A stretch of 44,098 bases of DNA from an uncultured Rubrobacteraceae bacterium. GTDB taxonomy: Bacteria; Actinomycetota; Rubrobacteria; Rubrobacterales; Rubrobacteraceae. How positions within the stretch are numbered: the stretch's first letter is position 1; the number at the start of each line of letters is the position of its first letter. The stretch lies in contig CADCVI010000067.1 in the NCBI GenBank assembly GCA_902806105.1, forward strand, positions 1 through 44,098, in the 5' to 3' direction. Below, piece after piece: positions 23,615 to 32,292 of the stretch. The notes below the pieces were generated by a model. The model worked only from the letters and a program-made list of their open reading frames with translations. It searched no databases and had not been told where the DNA came from. Position numbers and translations under genes: made by a program.

Positions 23615-24805
23615 ATGCCACTTAGCACCCGGCGCCTGGATCTGGACCTTGTAAGCCGCCTGAGCTTCGGCGTCGGGGCGGTAGACGGGGTCGGAGAGTT
23701 TGTCCGAGGGTGCGGCGGGAGACGCGCTTTTGTCGTAACCGATCCGGGCGTGAGACAGGCCGGCGTCACCGAACGGGTACGCCAAAGGATCGCCGAAAGC
23801 ATGGACAGCATCGTGTTCGAGGGCGTCGGGTCGAACCCAACCACGAGCGACGTAGAGGACGGCGGCTCCGCGCTCAGGAATTTCGGACTCGTGAAGACGG
23901 TGGTGGTCGCGGTGGGCGGCGGCTCCGTCATGGACGCGGCGAAGGCGATCTCCCTGCAATCTACCAACGGCGGATCCGCGCGCGAGCTTGCCGATCCAGG
24001 GAGAGGGTTGCATCCTGGCCTGCCGGTTGTCGCGGTTCCCACAACGGCCGGCACCGGCGCGGAGACCAACGGTTTCGGCGTCATCACAGACCCCGTCGAG
24101 GGGCGAAAATTCTACGTAGGCCACGACAGCGTAAGGCCGCGTAGGTGTGTCCTGGATGCCGCCCTAACCCTCGGATTGCCGCCGCTCATCACGGCCGCGA
24201 CCGGTATAGACGCCTTGACACACGCCCTCGAGGCGCTGATGTCGCGCAACGCAAACCCGGTGGCCGACGGGCTCGCGCTGCAGGCCATCAGAATGATCGC
24301 AGCCTGGCTGCCAACGGCCGTAAGTCAGGGGGAGAACGTCGAGGCGAGATCCCAGATGCTCCTGGCGTCCAACGTCGCGGGGCAGGCGTTCGCCACCGGC
24401 ACGGGACTGGGGCTCTGTCACGCCATCGCGCACCCGCTCGGTGCGAGGCTCGGCGTGCCACACGGCGTCGCCATCGCAGGGGCGTTAACCGCTGTCATGC
24501 GATTCAATCTGCCCGTTAGCGAGGAGAAGATCGCCCTCGCCGCTTCCTCGCTCGGCGTAGCGTCCGCCTCGGCTTCGTCCGAGGCCAACGCGAGGGCGGC
24601 CATCGAGGCCGTGGAGAATATCGTTGCCGAGGCCCTAAGGGATTACCTGCCGGTGTCGGACGCCCCGCCGACCAGCGAGATGGTCGACACGATCGTCGAG
24701 GACGCCCTGGCGGATCCCGTGATCAACAACACGCCACGTAGTCCGTCGGCCGAGCAGGTGGGGAGCATTGTTTCGAAGATGATACGGAGCTCCGGTGAGG
24801 CGTGA
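23615..24805 (+). CDS. Iron-containing (group III) alcohol dehydrogenase
   Basis: The 396-residue protein has the Fe-ADH nucleotide site G-G-G-S-V-M-D-A-A-K near residue 100, T-T-A-G-T-G-A-E, and the metal-binding Asp/His set in G-I-D-A-L-T-H-A-L-E-A and H-A-I-A-H-P-L-G...V-P-H-G. Family members interconvert alcohols and aldehydes with NAD (for example methanol, 1,2-propanediol or lactaldehyde dehydrogenases). The ATG at 23615 has AGAGGAGG upstream. Last in the operon. Substrate unknown; the Fae-family partner makes a C1 or short-chain aldehyde plausible. Confidence 0.93.
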   Translation: MPLSTRRLDLDLVSRLSFGVGAVDGVGEFVRGCGGRRAFVVTDPGVRQAGVTERVRQRIAESMDSIVFEGVGSNPTTSDVEDGGSALRNFGLVKTVVVAVGGGSVMDAAKAISLQSTNGGSARELADPGRGLHPGLPVVAVPTTAGTGAETNGFGVITDPVEGRKFYVGHDSVRPRRCVLDAALTLGLPPLITAATGIDALTHALEALMSRNANPVADGLALQAIRMIAAWLPTAVSQGENVEARSQMLLASNVAGQAFATGTGLGLCHAIAHPLGARLGVPHGVAIAGALTAVMRFNLPVSEEKIALAASSLGVASASASSEANARAAIEAVENIVAEALRDYLPVSDAPPTSEMVDTIVEDALADPVINNTPRSPSAEQVGSIVSKMIRSSGEA

Positions 24806-25045
24806 GCCACGCCCTGGAGAAGTCGATTCGCGTAACCATCGTCTATGGCCGCTTTAAACGCCGCTACAGGTTCTGTTTGGGTAGGGTGAACGCGACGAGC
24901 GGACGTACATAGATCCTGACAGAGAGGATCGCATCGTCCGCGAGAAGTTCGGCGCACGGACCTCTCTCGCCCCTCGCGGTCGCCGGACAGAACCAGTGCG
25001 ATCCTGTGCTGCATGCATCGTTCGCCCTCCTCTCGCACGCGGGGC

Positions 25046-25421
25046 GTGCCACTCGCGGTAGTCCTGACCGCCGCCAACATACACGACTGAGGAGGTCTTC
25101 GAGGAGCTGCTCGATGGGATCGAGCCGATCAAGCGCCCCGAGAAGCTGCACGCCGACAAAGCCCACGACCTCCCCCGCTGCCGCGAGGCGCTCCGTGAGC
25201 GCGGCATCAAGGGGCGCATCGCCAGGAGAGGCAAGGACACCAGCGAGAGGCTGGGGAGGCACCGATGGGTGGTGGAGTGGACGCTCGCCTGGCTCGCGCG
25301 CTACCGTAGGCCCTCGGTGCGCTACGAGCGGCGGGCGGACATCCACGAGGCGTTCCTGCAACTCGGCTGTTCGCTCATCTGCCTCAACTACCTCTCATGA
25401 GGTTTTGCAACGCACTCTCAG
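25046..25421 (+). pseudogene. IS5-family transposase remnant (C-terminal part and right end)
   Basis: V-P-L-A-V-V-L-T-A-A-N-I-H-D (25046-25087) runs into a stop, and the continuation in another frame gives K-L-H-A-D-K-A-H-D ... R-H-R-W-V-V-E-W-T-L-A-W-L-A-R-Y-R-R ... Y-E-R-R-A-D-I-H to a natural TGA at 25398-25400. This is the catalytic second half of an IS5-type DDE transposase. The N-terminal half and left end are gone, and the frame is broken at about 25088. The 25398-25421 segment looks like the element's right terminal repeat. Confidence 0.8.
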
Positions 25422-25475
25422 GTACGTTGACGACCTTATCTACCAGCGCAACCGTGTGCGCTAGAAATGCTACAT

Positions 25476-25518
25476 CCCTGGGTTGCGACAAGCAGCACCC
25501 CGCTACTGCAACCCAGGG
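25476..25518. repeat. 11-bp inverted repeat with a 21-nt loop
   Basis: CCCTGGGTTGC (25476-25486) and GCAACCCAGGG (25508-25518) are exact complements. It lies between the IS remnant and the distal attachment copy. It could be a hairpin left by another small element; no poly-T tail is present. Confidence 0.5.
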
Positions 25519-25626
25519 GAGACGGTGACGTACGCACCAGGACGCCGATCCCTTTATGGTACGGGAACAAGGCTCAATTCAACCGAATTGCCAACCAGAG
25601 AGGATGGAACTGGACGTAAGACTTGG

Positions 25627-25688
25627 GACTGGAAATCGCGCAGGCTGTTTGACGCCGTCCCGTGGGTTCGAATCCCACCCTCTCCGCT
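25627..25688 (+). repeat. Distal attachment site: displaced 3' half of tRNA-Ser
   Basis: The sequence matches tRNA-Ser from the anticodon stem to CCTCTCCGCT (58/62). Upstream bases (from about 25598) only vaguely resemble a tRNA 5' half: the D-arm is not conserved, so this is not a functional tRNA. It marks the far end of the island. Confidence 0.8.
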
Positions 25689-25845
25689 CCTCGAGCGCCG
25701 CTACACTTCCGCACGATGAGCTTTGAGCCTCAAACATCTGGTACACGTTCCGTTGTTTTGAGAGCGGGCTGTGCGGGTGTGTGCGGAAGCCCGGCGACCT
25801 TCAGGATCGGCGGTGCCGGGTGCCCGAGTCGAAAGGGGTGCTGAG

Positions 25846-26649
25846 GTGTCGCGCAGGAGGCCGGATGTAGCCTGGCTGCCTACCCCGGAGAAGGTGGTCG
25901 ATTCGATGCTCCGTCTCGCGGAGGTCGGGCCGGAGGACGTCCTTTATGACCTCGGGAGCGGCGACGGCAGGACAGCGATTACGGCGGCGACCCGGTTCGG
26001 GGCACGCGGGGCCCGGGGAGTGGAGATCCGCCAGGGGCTTCTGACCCGCAGCCGCGAGCAGGCCCGCCGCGCCGGGGTAGAGGACCGGGTGGCGTTCGTG
26101 GACGAGGACCTGTTCGGGACGAATCTTGCGGGGGCGGACGTCGTGACGCTCTATCTCTTGCCCCGGCTCAACCTGAAGCTCAGGCCGCGGCTCTTGCGCG
26201 AGCTCCGCCCGGGGACCAGGATCGTCTCCCACAACTTCGGGATGGGCGACTGGGATCCCGACCGGACGCTGACCACCCGCGACATCTTCGGGGGCGGTGA
26301 GGTCCCCCGGGTGGAGCATCGCGTGCACCTCTGGATCGTCCCGGCCGACGCGGGCGGGACGTGGCGTCTGACGGGACCGGACGGCGCGGGGCTCGGCCTG
26401 GAGATCGTCCGCCGCTTCCAGAAGGTACACGGGGCCCTCCTCTCCGGCGGCGCACGGTTCCCGCTGCGGAAGGCGAAGCTGAGGGGAGACGCCCTGAGCT
26501 TCGCCGTGCGCGGCGTGCCGGGGCTGAGGCCGAAGGCGCGCTTCGAGGGCCGGGTCGACGGCGGCGTGCTCGTCGGCTCCTTCGACGCGGGCGACGGACC
26601 TCCGGAAGCCCGACCGGAGTGGACGGGCGAGCGTATTACCGGGCAGTAG
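25846..26649 (+). CDS. SAM-dependent class I methyltransferase-like protein
   Basis: The 267-residue protein has V-L-Y-D-L-G-S-G-D-G-R (SAM motif I) and an acidic strand G-V-E-I-R, then L-Y-L-L-P-R-L-N-L-K-L-R-P-R-L-L, in the order of Rossmann methyltransferases. The last 90 residues look like an added beta-rich domain (K-A-K-L-R-G-D-A-L-S-F-A-V). The GTG at 25846 has AAAGGGG upstream; the open frame continues to 25771 without support. It is the first gene outside the island. The substrate is unknown; the sequence resembles small-molecule or protein methyltransferases of bacteria and archaea. Confidence 0.8.
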   Translation: MSRRRPDVAWLPTPEKVVDSMLRLAEVGPEDVLYDLGSGDGRTAITAATRFGARGARGVEIRQGLLTRSREQARRAGVEDRVAFVDEDLFGTNLAGADVVTLYLLPRLNLKLRPRLLRELRPGTRIVSHNFGMGDWDPDRTLTTRDIFGGGEVPRVEHRVHLWIVPADAGGTWRLTGPDGAGLGLEIVRRFQKVHGALLSGGARFPLRKAKLRGDALSFAVRGVPGLRPKARFEGRVDGGVLVGSFDAGDGPPEARPEWTGERITGQ

Positions 26650-27175
26650 CCACGAGGCACACCTAGTATCTCCGCCGCCGCGACGCTGGCCTCGTAAGCG
26701 AACCCGCTACAAACCCGGGCCGGACCACCCATGCGAAATCTCAACCCGATGCCGTCCCCGCCTGTGCGGAGTTTCAGCGGGGAACCACCGCTGCCCGTAG
26801 CGAGGGAGAGCCGTGGCGTTCTGGTGGAGGAATCGAGGCCAGGAGCGCGGTCAGAGGAGGTCGATGTTCTCTCCGCTTCTCACTTTAGAAGGGGTGTTTC
26901 CCGAGGGTGGCGCGAACCGGTTCGTCCGGGGTTGGGCTCTCCGGGCCGCGACGAGCCCTTCGAAACGGGCAATGGAGCCGCATTTTAGTTCGCGTCCGCC
27001 GGACTTTACGGGCTCCGAAGTCCCTGGTGAGTGGTCCACTGTCGGCCGCGGTAGCTTGGCTCGCGTTCTCCTGCGCCCATACAATACGCGTGGAAGGAGC
27101 ACTGCGCCCGTGGCGTTTCTATCCAGGTTCGGCAGGCGTAGAAGCCGGGACCGTGCTACGGGGGAAAGGGAGCAC
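26650..27175. other. Intergenic/leader region upstream of the AceE-like gene
   Basis: No gene is recognised. The first 300 bases hold GC-rich dyads, including a GAGGGTGGCGCGAACC segment that only loosely recalls a T-box. A sigma70-like promoter lies at 27056-27085. Downstream of it, GTG at 27110 could extend the AceE-like protein by 22 residues. Confidence 0.5.
27056..27085 (+). promoter_or_regulatory. Sigma70-type promoter of the AceE-like gene
   Basis: TTGGCT (27056-27061), 18 bases, TACAAT (27080-27085). It is suitably placed about 90 bp before the start codon. Confidence 0.5.
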
Positions 27176-29569
27176 ATGAGAGCAGAGTTCGAGACGGGGA
27201 GGGCCGCCGGTAACGTGGAGGCGGGGCCGGAGGCTCGCAGAGCGGGGGCGGCGGTCGATCCGGATCTCCTCGCGAGCGTGGAGCGGCGCATCCTGTGGCT
27301 CGCGACCTCCGTCGTCCACCACGCCAACCGCGTCAGGCCGAACCGTTCCGGGATCAAGGTCGGCGGCCACCAGGCGTCGAGCGCGTCGATGGCTTCGATC
27401 ATGACGGCCCTGTGGTTCGCGCACCTCGGCGCCGGGGACCGTGTCTCCGTCAAGCCCCATGCTTCGCCGGTGCTGCATGCGATCCAGTACCTCCTCGGCG
27501 GCCTCGGGCGCGAGTACCTGACCGAGCTTCGCGTCTACGGGGGATTGCAGAGCTACCCGAGCCGCACGAAGGACCCCTACCCCGTGGACTTCTCGACGGG
27601 CTCCGTGGGCCTCGGGGCGACCGCTCCGATCTGGAGCGCGGTCGCGAACCGATACGTGAGCGAGCGCTTCGGCGCCGGGGCCGTGGGACGACAGATCGCT
27701 CTGATCGGCGACGCCGAGCTCGACGAGGGTGCCTGCTGGGAGGCGATAGCCGACCCGGCGGTCTCCGGCTTCGGCGAGGTCTTGTGGGTAGTGGACCTGA
27801 ACCGCCAGACCCTGGATCGCGTGGTCCCGAACATCGCCGCCGACCGTTTGCAGGGCATGTTTCAGGCCGCCGGATGGCAGTGCATCACCGTGAAGTACGG
27901 CCGCTTCCTGCGCTCGCTCTTCGAACACCCCGGCGGCGAGGCGCTGAGGGCCAGGATAGACGAGATGGACAACGCCGAGTACCAGCGCCTGCTGCGGATG
28001 CCGGCGGCCGGCGTCAGGGAACGGCTGCCCGGCGACGGGAGGGGCCGGCGCGACCTCCTGCGCCTCGTCGACGGCCTCGAAGACGCCGAGCTCGTGCGGG
28101 CAGTCCGCGACCTCGGCGGGCACGACCTCCCGAGCCTCGTCGAGGCGTACCGCGAGGCCGACGCCGCGAGCGACCGGCCTACCGTCGTCTTCGCCTACAC
28201 CGTCAAGGGCCGAAACCTTCCCATCGAGGGCCACCCCCAGAACCACTCGGCGCTCCTCACCGTCGAACAGTACGAGGCGCTAGCCCCCTCGCTCGGCGCC
28301 GACCCCGAGGACGCATGGGCGGCCTTCCCCGACGGCAGCCCCGAGGCCGAGCTCTGCCGGGAGGTCGCGGCCAGGCTGGAGCGGCGGCAGGACGGGCGTT
28401 CGCCAAAGGCCCCGCCCCAGGTGCCGGGGGAGATCGGGGGGCGCTACAGGGGCGAGACCTCGACCCAGCAGGAGCTCGGGCGGCTGCTCGCGGAGCTTCC
28501 GCGCGCGGCCGGGGAGGTGGCTAGCAGGATCGTCACCGTCAGCCCGGACGTCGCCTCGTCGACGAACCTGGGCGGCTGGATCAACAAGGTGGGCATCTGG
28601 TCCCTCGAGGACCGGACGGACTGGTTCGCCGACGACCCCGAGACGATGCTGAAGTGGCGCGAGACCCGGGGGGGACAGCACATAGAGCTAGGCATCGCCG
28701 AGACGAACCTCGTCGGCCTCATCGCCGAGCTCGGCTCGACCTGGAGCCGCGACGGCGAGCCGCTCTTCCCCATCGGTACGATCTACGACCCGTTCGTCGG
28801 CCGCGCCCTGGAACCCTGGTCCTTCGGCCTCTACGCCGGCGGCCAGTCCATCCTCATAGGAACGCCCTCCGGCACGACGCTCGCCCCCGAGGGCGGGGCG
28901 CACCAGTCGGTCTACACGCCGTCCATCGGCATCGAGCAGCCTGGCGTCGTCGCGTGGGAGCCCGCCTTCGGCCAGGATCTCGAATGGACCCTCCTCCACG
29001 CCCTCGGCCGCCTCGGCAAGACCGGCGGCGAGTCGTCCTACTTCCGCCTCTCCACCCGGCCCGTCGAGCAAGCCCTCGCGGCCATGCCGGAGGACCCGGA
29101 GGGGAAGGAGGGGAGGAGGCGCGACGTCCTCGCCGGGGGGTACAGGCTGAGGGACGCATCCGCGCGCGGCCTGAAGCCCGCCGTCACCCTCGTCGGGGTC
29201 GGCGCGATGATGCCCGAGGTCGTCAGGGCGGCGGAGGTGCTCGAAGAAGAAGGGAACATCGGGGCGGACGTCGTGTGCCTCACGAGCCCCGACCTCGTGT
29301 TCCGGGCGCTCAGGGCGAGGCAGGGCTTCGGCGACGGGCCGCACGCCATCCTGGACAAGCTGTTCCCGCCGGACCGCCCGCTGCCGATCGTGAGCGTCCT
29401 CGACGGGCACCCGCACACCCTGAGCTTCCTCGGCTCCATACGGACGGTCCCCGTCACCTGCCTCGGCGTGAGCGATTTCGGCCAGTCGGGCGACCTTCAG
29501 GATCTCTACGAGCACCACGGTATCGACCCCGAGACCATCGTCGGCGCCGCCCTCGACGTCATGGGGTAG
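27176..29569 (+). CDS. AceE-like pyruvate dehydrogenase E1 (transketolase family, homodimeric type)
   Basis: The 797-residue protein has the transketolase-like ThDP domain: H-A-S-P-V-L-H-A near 95, then I-G-D-A-E-L-D-E-G...V-V-D-L-N, the ThDP/Mg motif (G-D-x, about 27 residues, N). A pyrimidine-binding domain follows (I-E-L-G-I-A-E-T-N-L), then a C-terminal transketolase-type domain. Layout and length match AceE-type E1 (about 890 in E. coli) rather than transketolase (about 660). It would decarboxylate pyruvate or another 2-oxoacid. No E2 or E3 gene is adjacent. The ATG at 27176 follows AAAGGGAG. Confidence 0.88.
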   Translation: MRAEFETGRAAGNVEAGPEARRAGAAVDPDLLASVERRILWLATSVVHHANRVRPNRSGIKVGGHQASSASMASIMTALWFAHLGAGDRVSVKPHASPVLHAIQYLLGGLGREYLTELRVYGGLQSYPSRTKDPYPVDFSTGSVGLGATAPIWSAVANRYVSERFGAGAVGRQIALIGDAELDEGACWEAIADPAVSGFGEVLWVVDLNRQTLDRVVPNIAADRLQGMFQAAGWQCITVKYGRFLRSLFEHPGGEALRARIDEMDNAEYQRLLRMPAAGVRERLPGDGRGRRDLLRLVDGLEDAELVRAVRDLGGHDLPSLVEAYREADAASDRPTVVFAYTVKGRNLPIEGHPQNHSALLTVEQYEALAPSLGADPEDAWAAFPDGSPEAELCREVAARLERRQDGRSPKAPPQVPGEIGGRYRGETSTQQELGRLLAELPRAAGEVASRIVTVSPDVASSTNLGGWINKVGIWSLEDRTDWFADDPETMLKWRETRGGQHIELGIAETNLVGLIAELGSTWSRDGEPLFPIGTIYDPFVGRALEPWSFGLYAGGQSILIGTPSGTTLAPEGGAHQSVYTPSIGIEQPGVVAWEPAFGQDLEWTLLHALGRLGKTGGESSYFRLSTRPVEQALAAMPEDPEGKEGRRRDVLAGGYRLRDASARGLKPAVTLVGVGAMMPEVVRAAEVLEEEGNIGADVVCLTSPDLVFRALRARQGFGDGPHAILDKLFPPDRPLPIVSVLDGHPHTLSFLGSIRTVPVTCLGVSDFGQSGDLQDLYEHHGIDPETIVGAALDVMG

Positions 29570-29655
29570 CGATGGCAAGAGGCGTCCGGCCCCGTGGCTT
29601 GGCCGGGTCGGAGATCCCTTTGCCTGCCGTGATCCCAAAGGCGTATGATTCGGGC

Positions 29656-30636
29656 GTGATCGTAGACAGCGCTATATACGTGGACGGCCACAGGGCCGCC
29701 GAGCCCCGCTCCCTTCAGGAGACCTACGACTTCTGCCGCACGCAGCGCGGGATCGCCTGGATCGGCCTCTACAAGCCCTCCTACGAGGAATTTGCCTCCG
29801 TGGCCGGGGAGTTCGAGCTGCATCCCCTGGCGGTCGAGGACGCCGTCAGCGCCCACCAGCGCCCGAAGCTGGAGCGTTACGGCGATACGCTCTTCGTGGT
29901 CCTGCGGGCGGCGAGCTACATAGACGAGACCGAGACCGTCGAGTTCGGCGAGCTCCACGTCTTCGTCGGGGACGACTTCGTGGTCACCGTGCGCCACGGC
30001 GAGGCCCCAAACCTCGGCGGCGTCCGGCGGCGGCTGGAGGCGGAGCCGGAGCTTTTGCGGCGCGGCCCCGAAGCTATCCTCTACGCGATCATGGACGAGG
30101 TGGTGGACGGATACGCGCCAGTCGTCGAGGGCCTGGAGAACGACATAGACGAGATCGAGACGGAGGTTTTCTCCGGGAACGCGGGGGTCTCGCGCAGGAT
30201 CTACGAGCTCTCGCGCGAGGTCATACAGTTCCAGCGGGCCACGAAGCCCCTGACCCCCATCCTCGCGCAGCTGAGCGCGAAGGGCGATGGGGGAGAGGAA
30301 CGGGTCGTGGACAAGGAGGTACGCAGGGGCCTGCGCGACGTGCAGGACCACGTCATCCAGGTCACCGAGCAGGTCGACGCCTTCCGCGAGCTTCTGGCGA
30401 ACGTGTTGAGCGTGAACCTGACGCTCGTCGGCGTCGGCCAGAACGACGAGGTCAAGAAGATCAGCGCCTGGGCCGCTATCCTGTTCGCCCCGACCCTCGT
30501 CGCCGGGATCTATGGCATGAACTTCGACCACATGCCGGAGCTTCACTGGGTTCTCGGATACCCCTTCGCCCTGGCCCTGATGGTCCTCGCCTCCATCGTG
30601 CTCTACACTGTCTTCAAGCGCCGCGGCTGGCTGTAG
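29656..30636 (+). CDS. corA: CorA-family magnesium/cobalt transporter
   Basis: The 326-residue protein has a long acidic/helical cytoplasmic domain (with E-N-D-I-D-E-I-E-T-E-V-F and R-R-I-Y-E-L-S-R-E-V) and two C-terminal membrane helices. The universal G-M-N filter in Y-G-M-N-F-D-H-M-P-E lies between them. It would form a pentameric Mg2+ (or Co2+/Ni2+) channel. GTG at 29656 gives the usual CorA N-terminus (V-I-V-D-S-A-I-Y-V-D-G). An in-frame ATG at 29572, just after the E1 stop, would add 28 residues and might mean co-transcription. Confidence 0.93.
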   Translation: MIVDSAIYVDGHRAAEPRSLQETYDFCRTQRGIAWIGLYKPSYEEFASVAGEFELHPLAVEDAVSAHQRPKLERYGDTLFVVLRAASYIDETETVEFGELHVFVGDDFVVTVRHGEAPNLGGVRRRLEAEPELLRRGPEAILYAIMDEVVDGYAPVVEGLENDIDEIETEVFSGNAGVSRRIYELSREVIQFQRATKPLTPILAQLSAKGDGGEERVVDKEVRRGLRDVQDHVIQVTEQVDAFRELLANVLSVNLTLVGVGQNDEVKKISAWAAILFAPTLVAGIYGMNFDHMPELHWVLGYPFALALMVLASIVLYTVFKRRGWL

Positions 30637-30867
30637 CCCCGGCGGTCTCCGTCCGGAACCGCGATCGTCCCCCGCACGGCCCGCGGGTTGCCCCGGCCCA
30701 CGACTCCGAGAGCCGCAAGGTCCTCAAGCCGATCCTGCGCGTCTCGTAGCCTGGTATTCGAGCCTACCGTCCACGGCCGGAGGGGGCAGCCCGTCTCCCT
30801 CCGGCACAGGAGCCTCCTCGAATTGCGTATCATGGCAGACACCGAGAATCCGGAAGGAGATCCCACG

Positions 30868-31710
30868 TTGCGAGAGATCCCGGCAGAGAAGCTGATCCAC
30901 GCCGTGCGCGACCTGTGCATCGAGGCAAACACGGAGCTGCCCGAGAGCCACCTCGCCCTGATGCGCCGCGCCCTCGGGGAAGAAGAGTCGCCGCACGGCC
31001 GCGAGGTTCTGGAGAGGCTCCTGCAGAACGCCGAGGTCGCCAAAGAGCGGTGCATCGCCTACTGCCAGGACACCGGCTACGCCGTCTTCTTCGTGGAGAT
31101 GGGCTCTGATGTCCGCGTCGAGGGCGGCGATCTACAGGGGCTCATAGACGAGGGGGTGAGGCGCGGCTACGACGAGGGCTACCTCAGGATGTCCATAGTC
31201 AGGAGCCCGGTGGAGAGGGTCAACACCGGCGACAACACCCCGGCGATCGTCTACCACGAGCCCGTGACGGGGGACGGCTTCGGGCTCACCATGCTCGTCA
31301 AGGGCGCCGGCTGCGACAACATGAGCGCCCTGAAGATGCTCACCCCGGCCGAGGGCGTAGAGGGGATGAAGAGGTTCGTCGTCGAGACGATCGAGAAGGC
31401 CGGTCCGAACGCGAGCCCGCCGGTGACCGTGGGCGTCGGGATCGGCGGACCGTTCGAGAAGGCGGCGATGCTCGCCAAGAAAGCCCTGACCCGCCCCTCA
31501 GGCGAGCCGAGCCCGGACCCGAAGCTCGCGTCTCTGGAGCGCGAGATTCTAGAGGAGATCAACGCGACCGGCATAGGGCCTGCAGGCTACGGCGGCACCC
31601 AGACCGCCCTGTGCGTCCACATCGAGAGCTTCCCGACGCACATCGCCTCGTTCCCGGTCGCGGTGAACCTCGACTGCCACTCACACCGCACGGCCTCTAC
31701 GGAGCTGTAG
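30868..31710 (+). CDS. Class I fumarate hydratase, alpha subunit
   Basis: The 280-residue protein covers the N-terminal iron-sulfur domain of class I fumarase. Three cysteine motifs bind the 4Fe-4S cluster: Y-C-Q-D-T-G near 62-67, G-A-G-C-D-N-M, and N-L-D-C-H-S-H-R near the end. It hydrates fumarate to malate in the TCA cycle together with the beta subunit encoded three bases later. TTG at 30868 has GGAAGGAGA upstream and fits the family N-terminus; ATG 30832 is an alternative. Some paralogues are tartrate dehydratases (TtdA), which cannot be excluded. Confidence 0.9.
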   Translation: MREIPAEKLIHAVRDLCIEANTELPESHLALMRRALGEEESPHGREVLERLLQNAEVAKERCIAYCQDTGYAVFFVEMGSDVRVEGGDLQGLIDEGVRRGYDEGYLRMSIVRSPVERVNTGDNTPAIVYHEPVTGDGFGLTMLVKGAGCDNMSALKMLTPAEGVEGMKRFVVETIEKAGPNASPPVTVGVGIGGPFEKAAMLAKKALTRPSGEPSPDPKLASLEREILEEINATGIGPAGYGGTQTALCVHIESFPTHIASFPVAVNLDCHSHRTASTEL

Positions 31711-31713
31711 GCC

Positions 31714-32292
31714 ATGGCCGAAGGTATTCGCCTCGAAGCCCCGCTGACGAGGGAAGGCAACGAGTCGCTGAAGTCCGGCGACGTCGTGCTGCTATCGGGC
31801 GTGCTGTACACGGCCCGCGACGCCGCCCACGCCAGGATGAAAGAGGCGATAGAGCAAGGAAACGAGTTGCCGTTCGACCCGGAGGGGCAGGTGATCTACT
31901 TTACCGGGCCAGCCCCCGCCCGTCCCGGACACGCCCTCGGTCCGGCCGGGCCGACCACCGCCTCGCGGATGGACCCCTACTCGCCCTTGCTGGTCGAACG
32001 CGGGCTCAAGGGGATGGTCGGCAAGGGCCTGCGCTCCCAAAGCGTGCGCGACGCGATGCAGGAGCACGGCTGCGTCTACTTCGGGGCGGTGGAGGGGACG
32101 GCCGCGCTCCTGGCGGACAGGGTCAAGGAGGCCGAGGTCGTAGCTTACGAGGACCTGGGGGCCGAGGCGATCAGAAGGCTCGTGGTCGAGGACTTCCCGG
32201 TCATCGTCGTCAACGACCTTTACGGCGGCGACCTGTACCTGGAGGGCCGCGAACGCTGGCGCAGGAAAAAGGGGACGGGGCAAGGCTCTTGA
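31714..32292 (+). CDS. Class I fumarate hydratase, beta subunit
   Basis: The 192-residue protein is the C-terminal fumarase domain. It contains the swivelling-domain blocks G-D-V-V-L-L-S-G-V-L-Y-T-A-R-D-A-A-H, Y-F-T-G-P-A-P-A, G-P-T-T-A-S-R-M-D and the late K-G...G-A-V-E-G-T-A-A-L-L. It is split from the alpha subunit as in archaea and many deep-branching bacteria. The ATG at 31714 is three bases after the alpha stop. Its stop overlaps a TTG that opens the CoA-transferase remnant. Confidence 0.9.
   Translation: MAEGIRLEAPLTREGNESLKSGDVVLLSGVLYTARDAAHARMKEAIEQGNELPFDPEGQVIYFTGPAPARPGHALGPAGPTTASRMDPYSPLLVERGLKGMVGKGLRSQSVRDAMQEHGCVYFGAVEGTAALLADRVKEAEVVAYEDLGAEAIRRLVVEDFPVIVVNDLYGGDLYLEGRERWRRKKGTGQGS

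Larger units (their letters stand above)
18723..25688. mobile_element. tRNA-Ser-integrated genomic island, about 6.9 kb
   Basis: Direct repeats of the tRNA-Ser 3' half bound the segment. An integrase C-terminal remnant lies immediately inside the tRNA end, as is standard for tRNA-targeting tyrosine recombinases, and an IS5-type transposase remnant lies near the other end. The cargo is an IclR regulator and a four-gene catabolic operon. The four mismatches between repeats and the reduced integrase indicate an old, immobilised insertion. Confidence 0.72.

Noticed and set aside
24976..24990. 15-base sequence GCGGTCGCCGGACAG shared with 43824-43838
   Set aside because: A single 15-mer match is expected by chance in 44 kb of GC-rich DNA; the flanks do not align.
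25598..25688. Second complete tRNA-Ser at the island's far end
   Set aside because: Only the 3' half matches; D-arm and acceptor 5' strand are not conserved, so it is an attachment-site remnant.
26790..26960. T-box-like leader (GAGGGTGGCGCGAACC...TTCGTCC, and GGGAGAGCC/GGTGGAGG upstream)
   Set aside because: The conserved AGGGTGG-N-ACCGCG block is not matched (ACCGCG missing), no clear specifier loop was found, and the next gene (an AceE-like E1) is not an expected T-box target. A promoter also lies between it and the gene.
26813..27175. 120-residue N-terminal extension of the AceE-like protein
   Set aside because: The extension has no similarity to E1 proteins and includes the promoter; the ATG at 27176 has a good ribosome-binding site.
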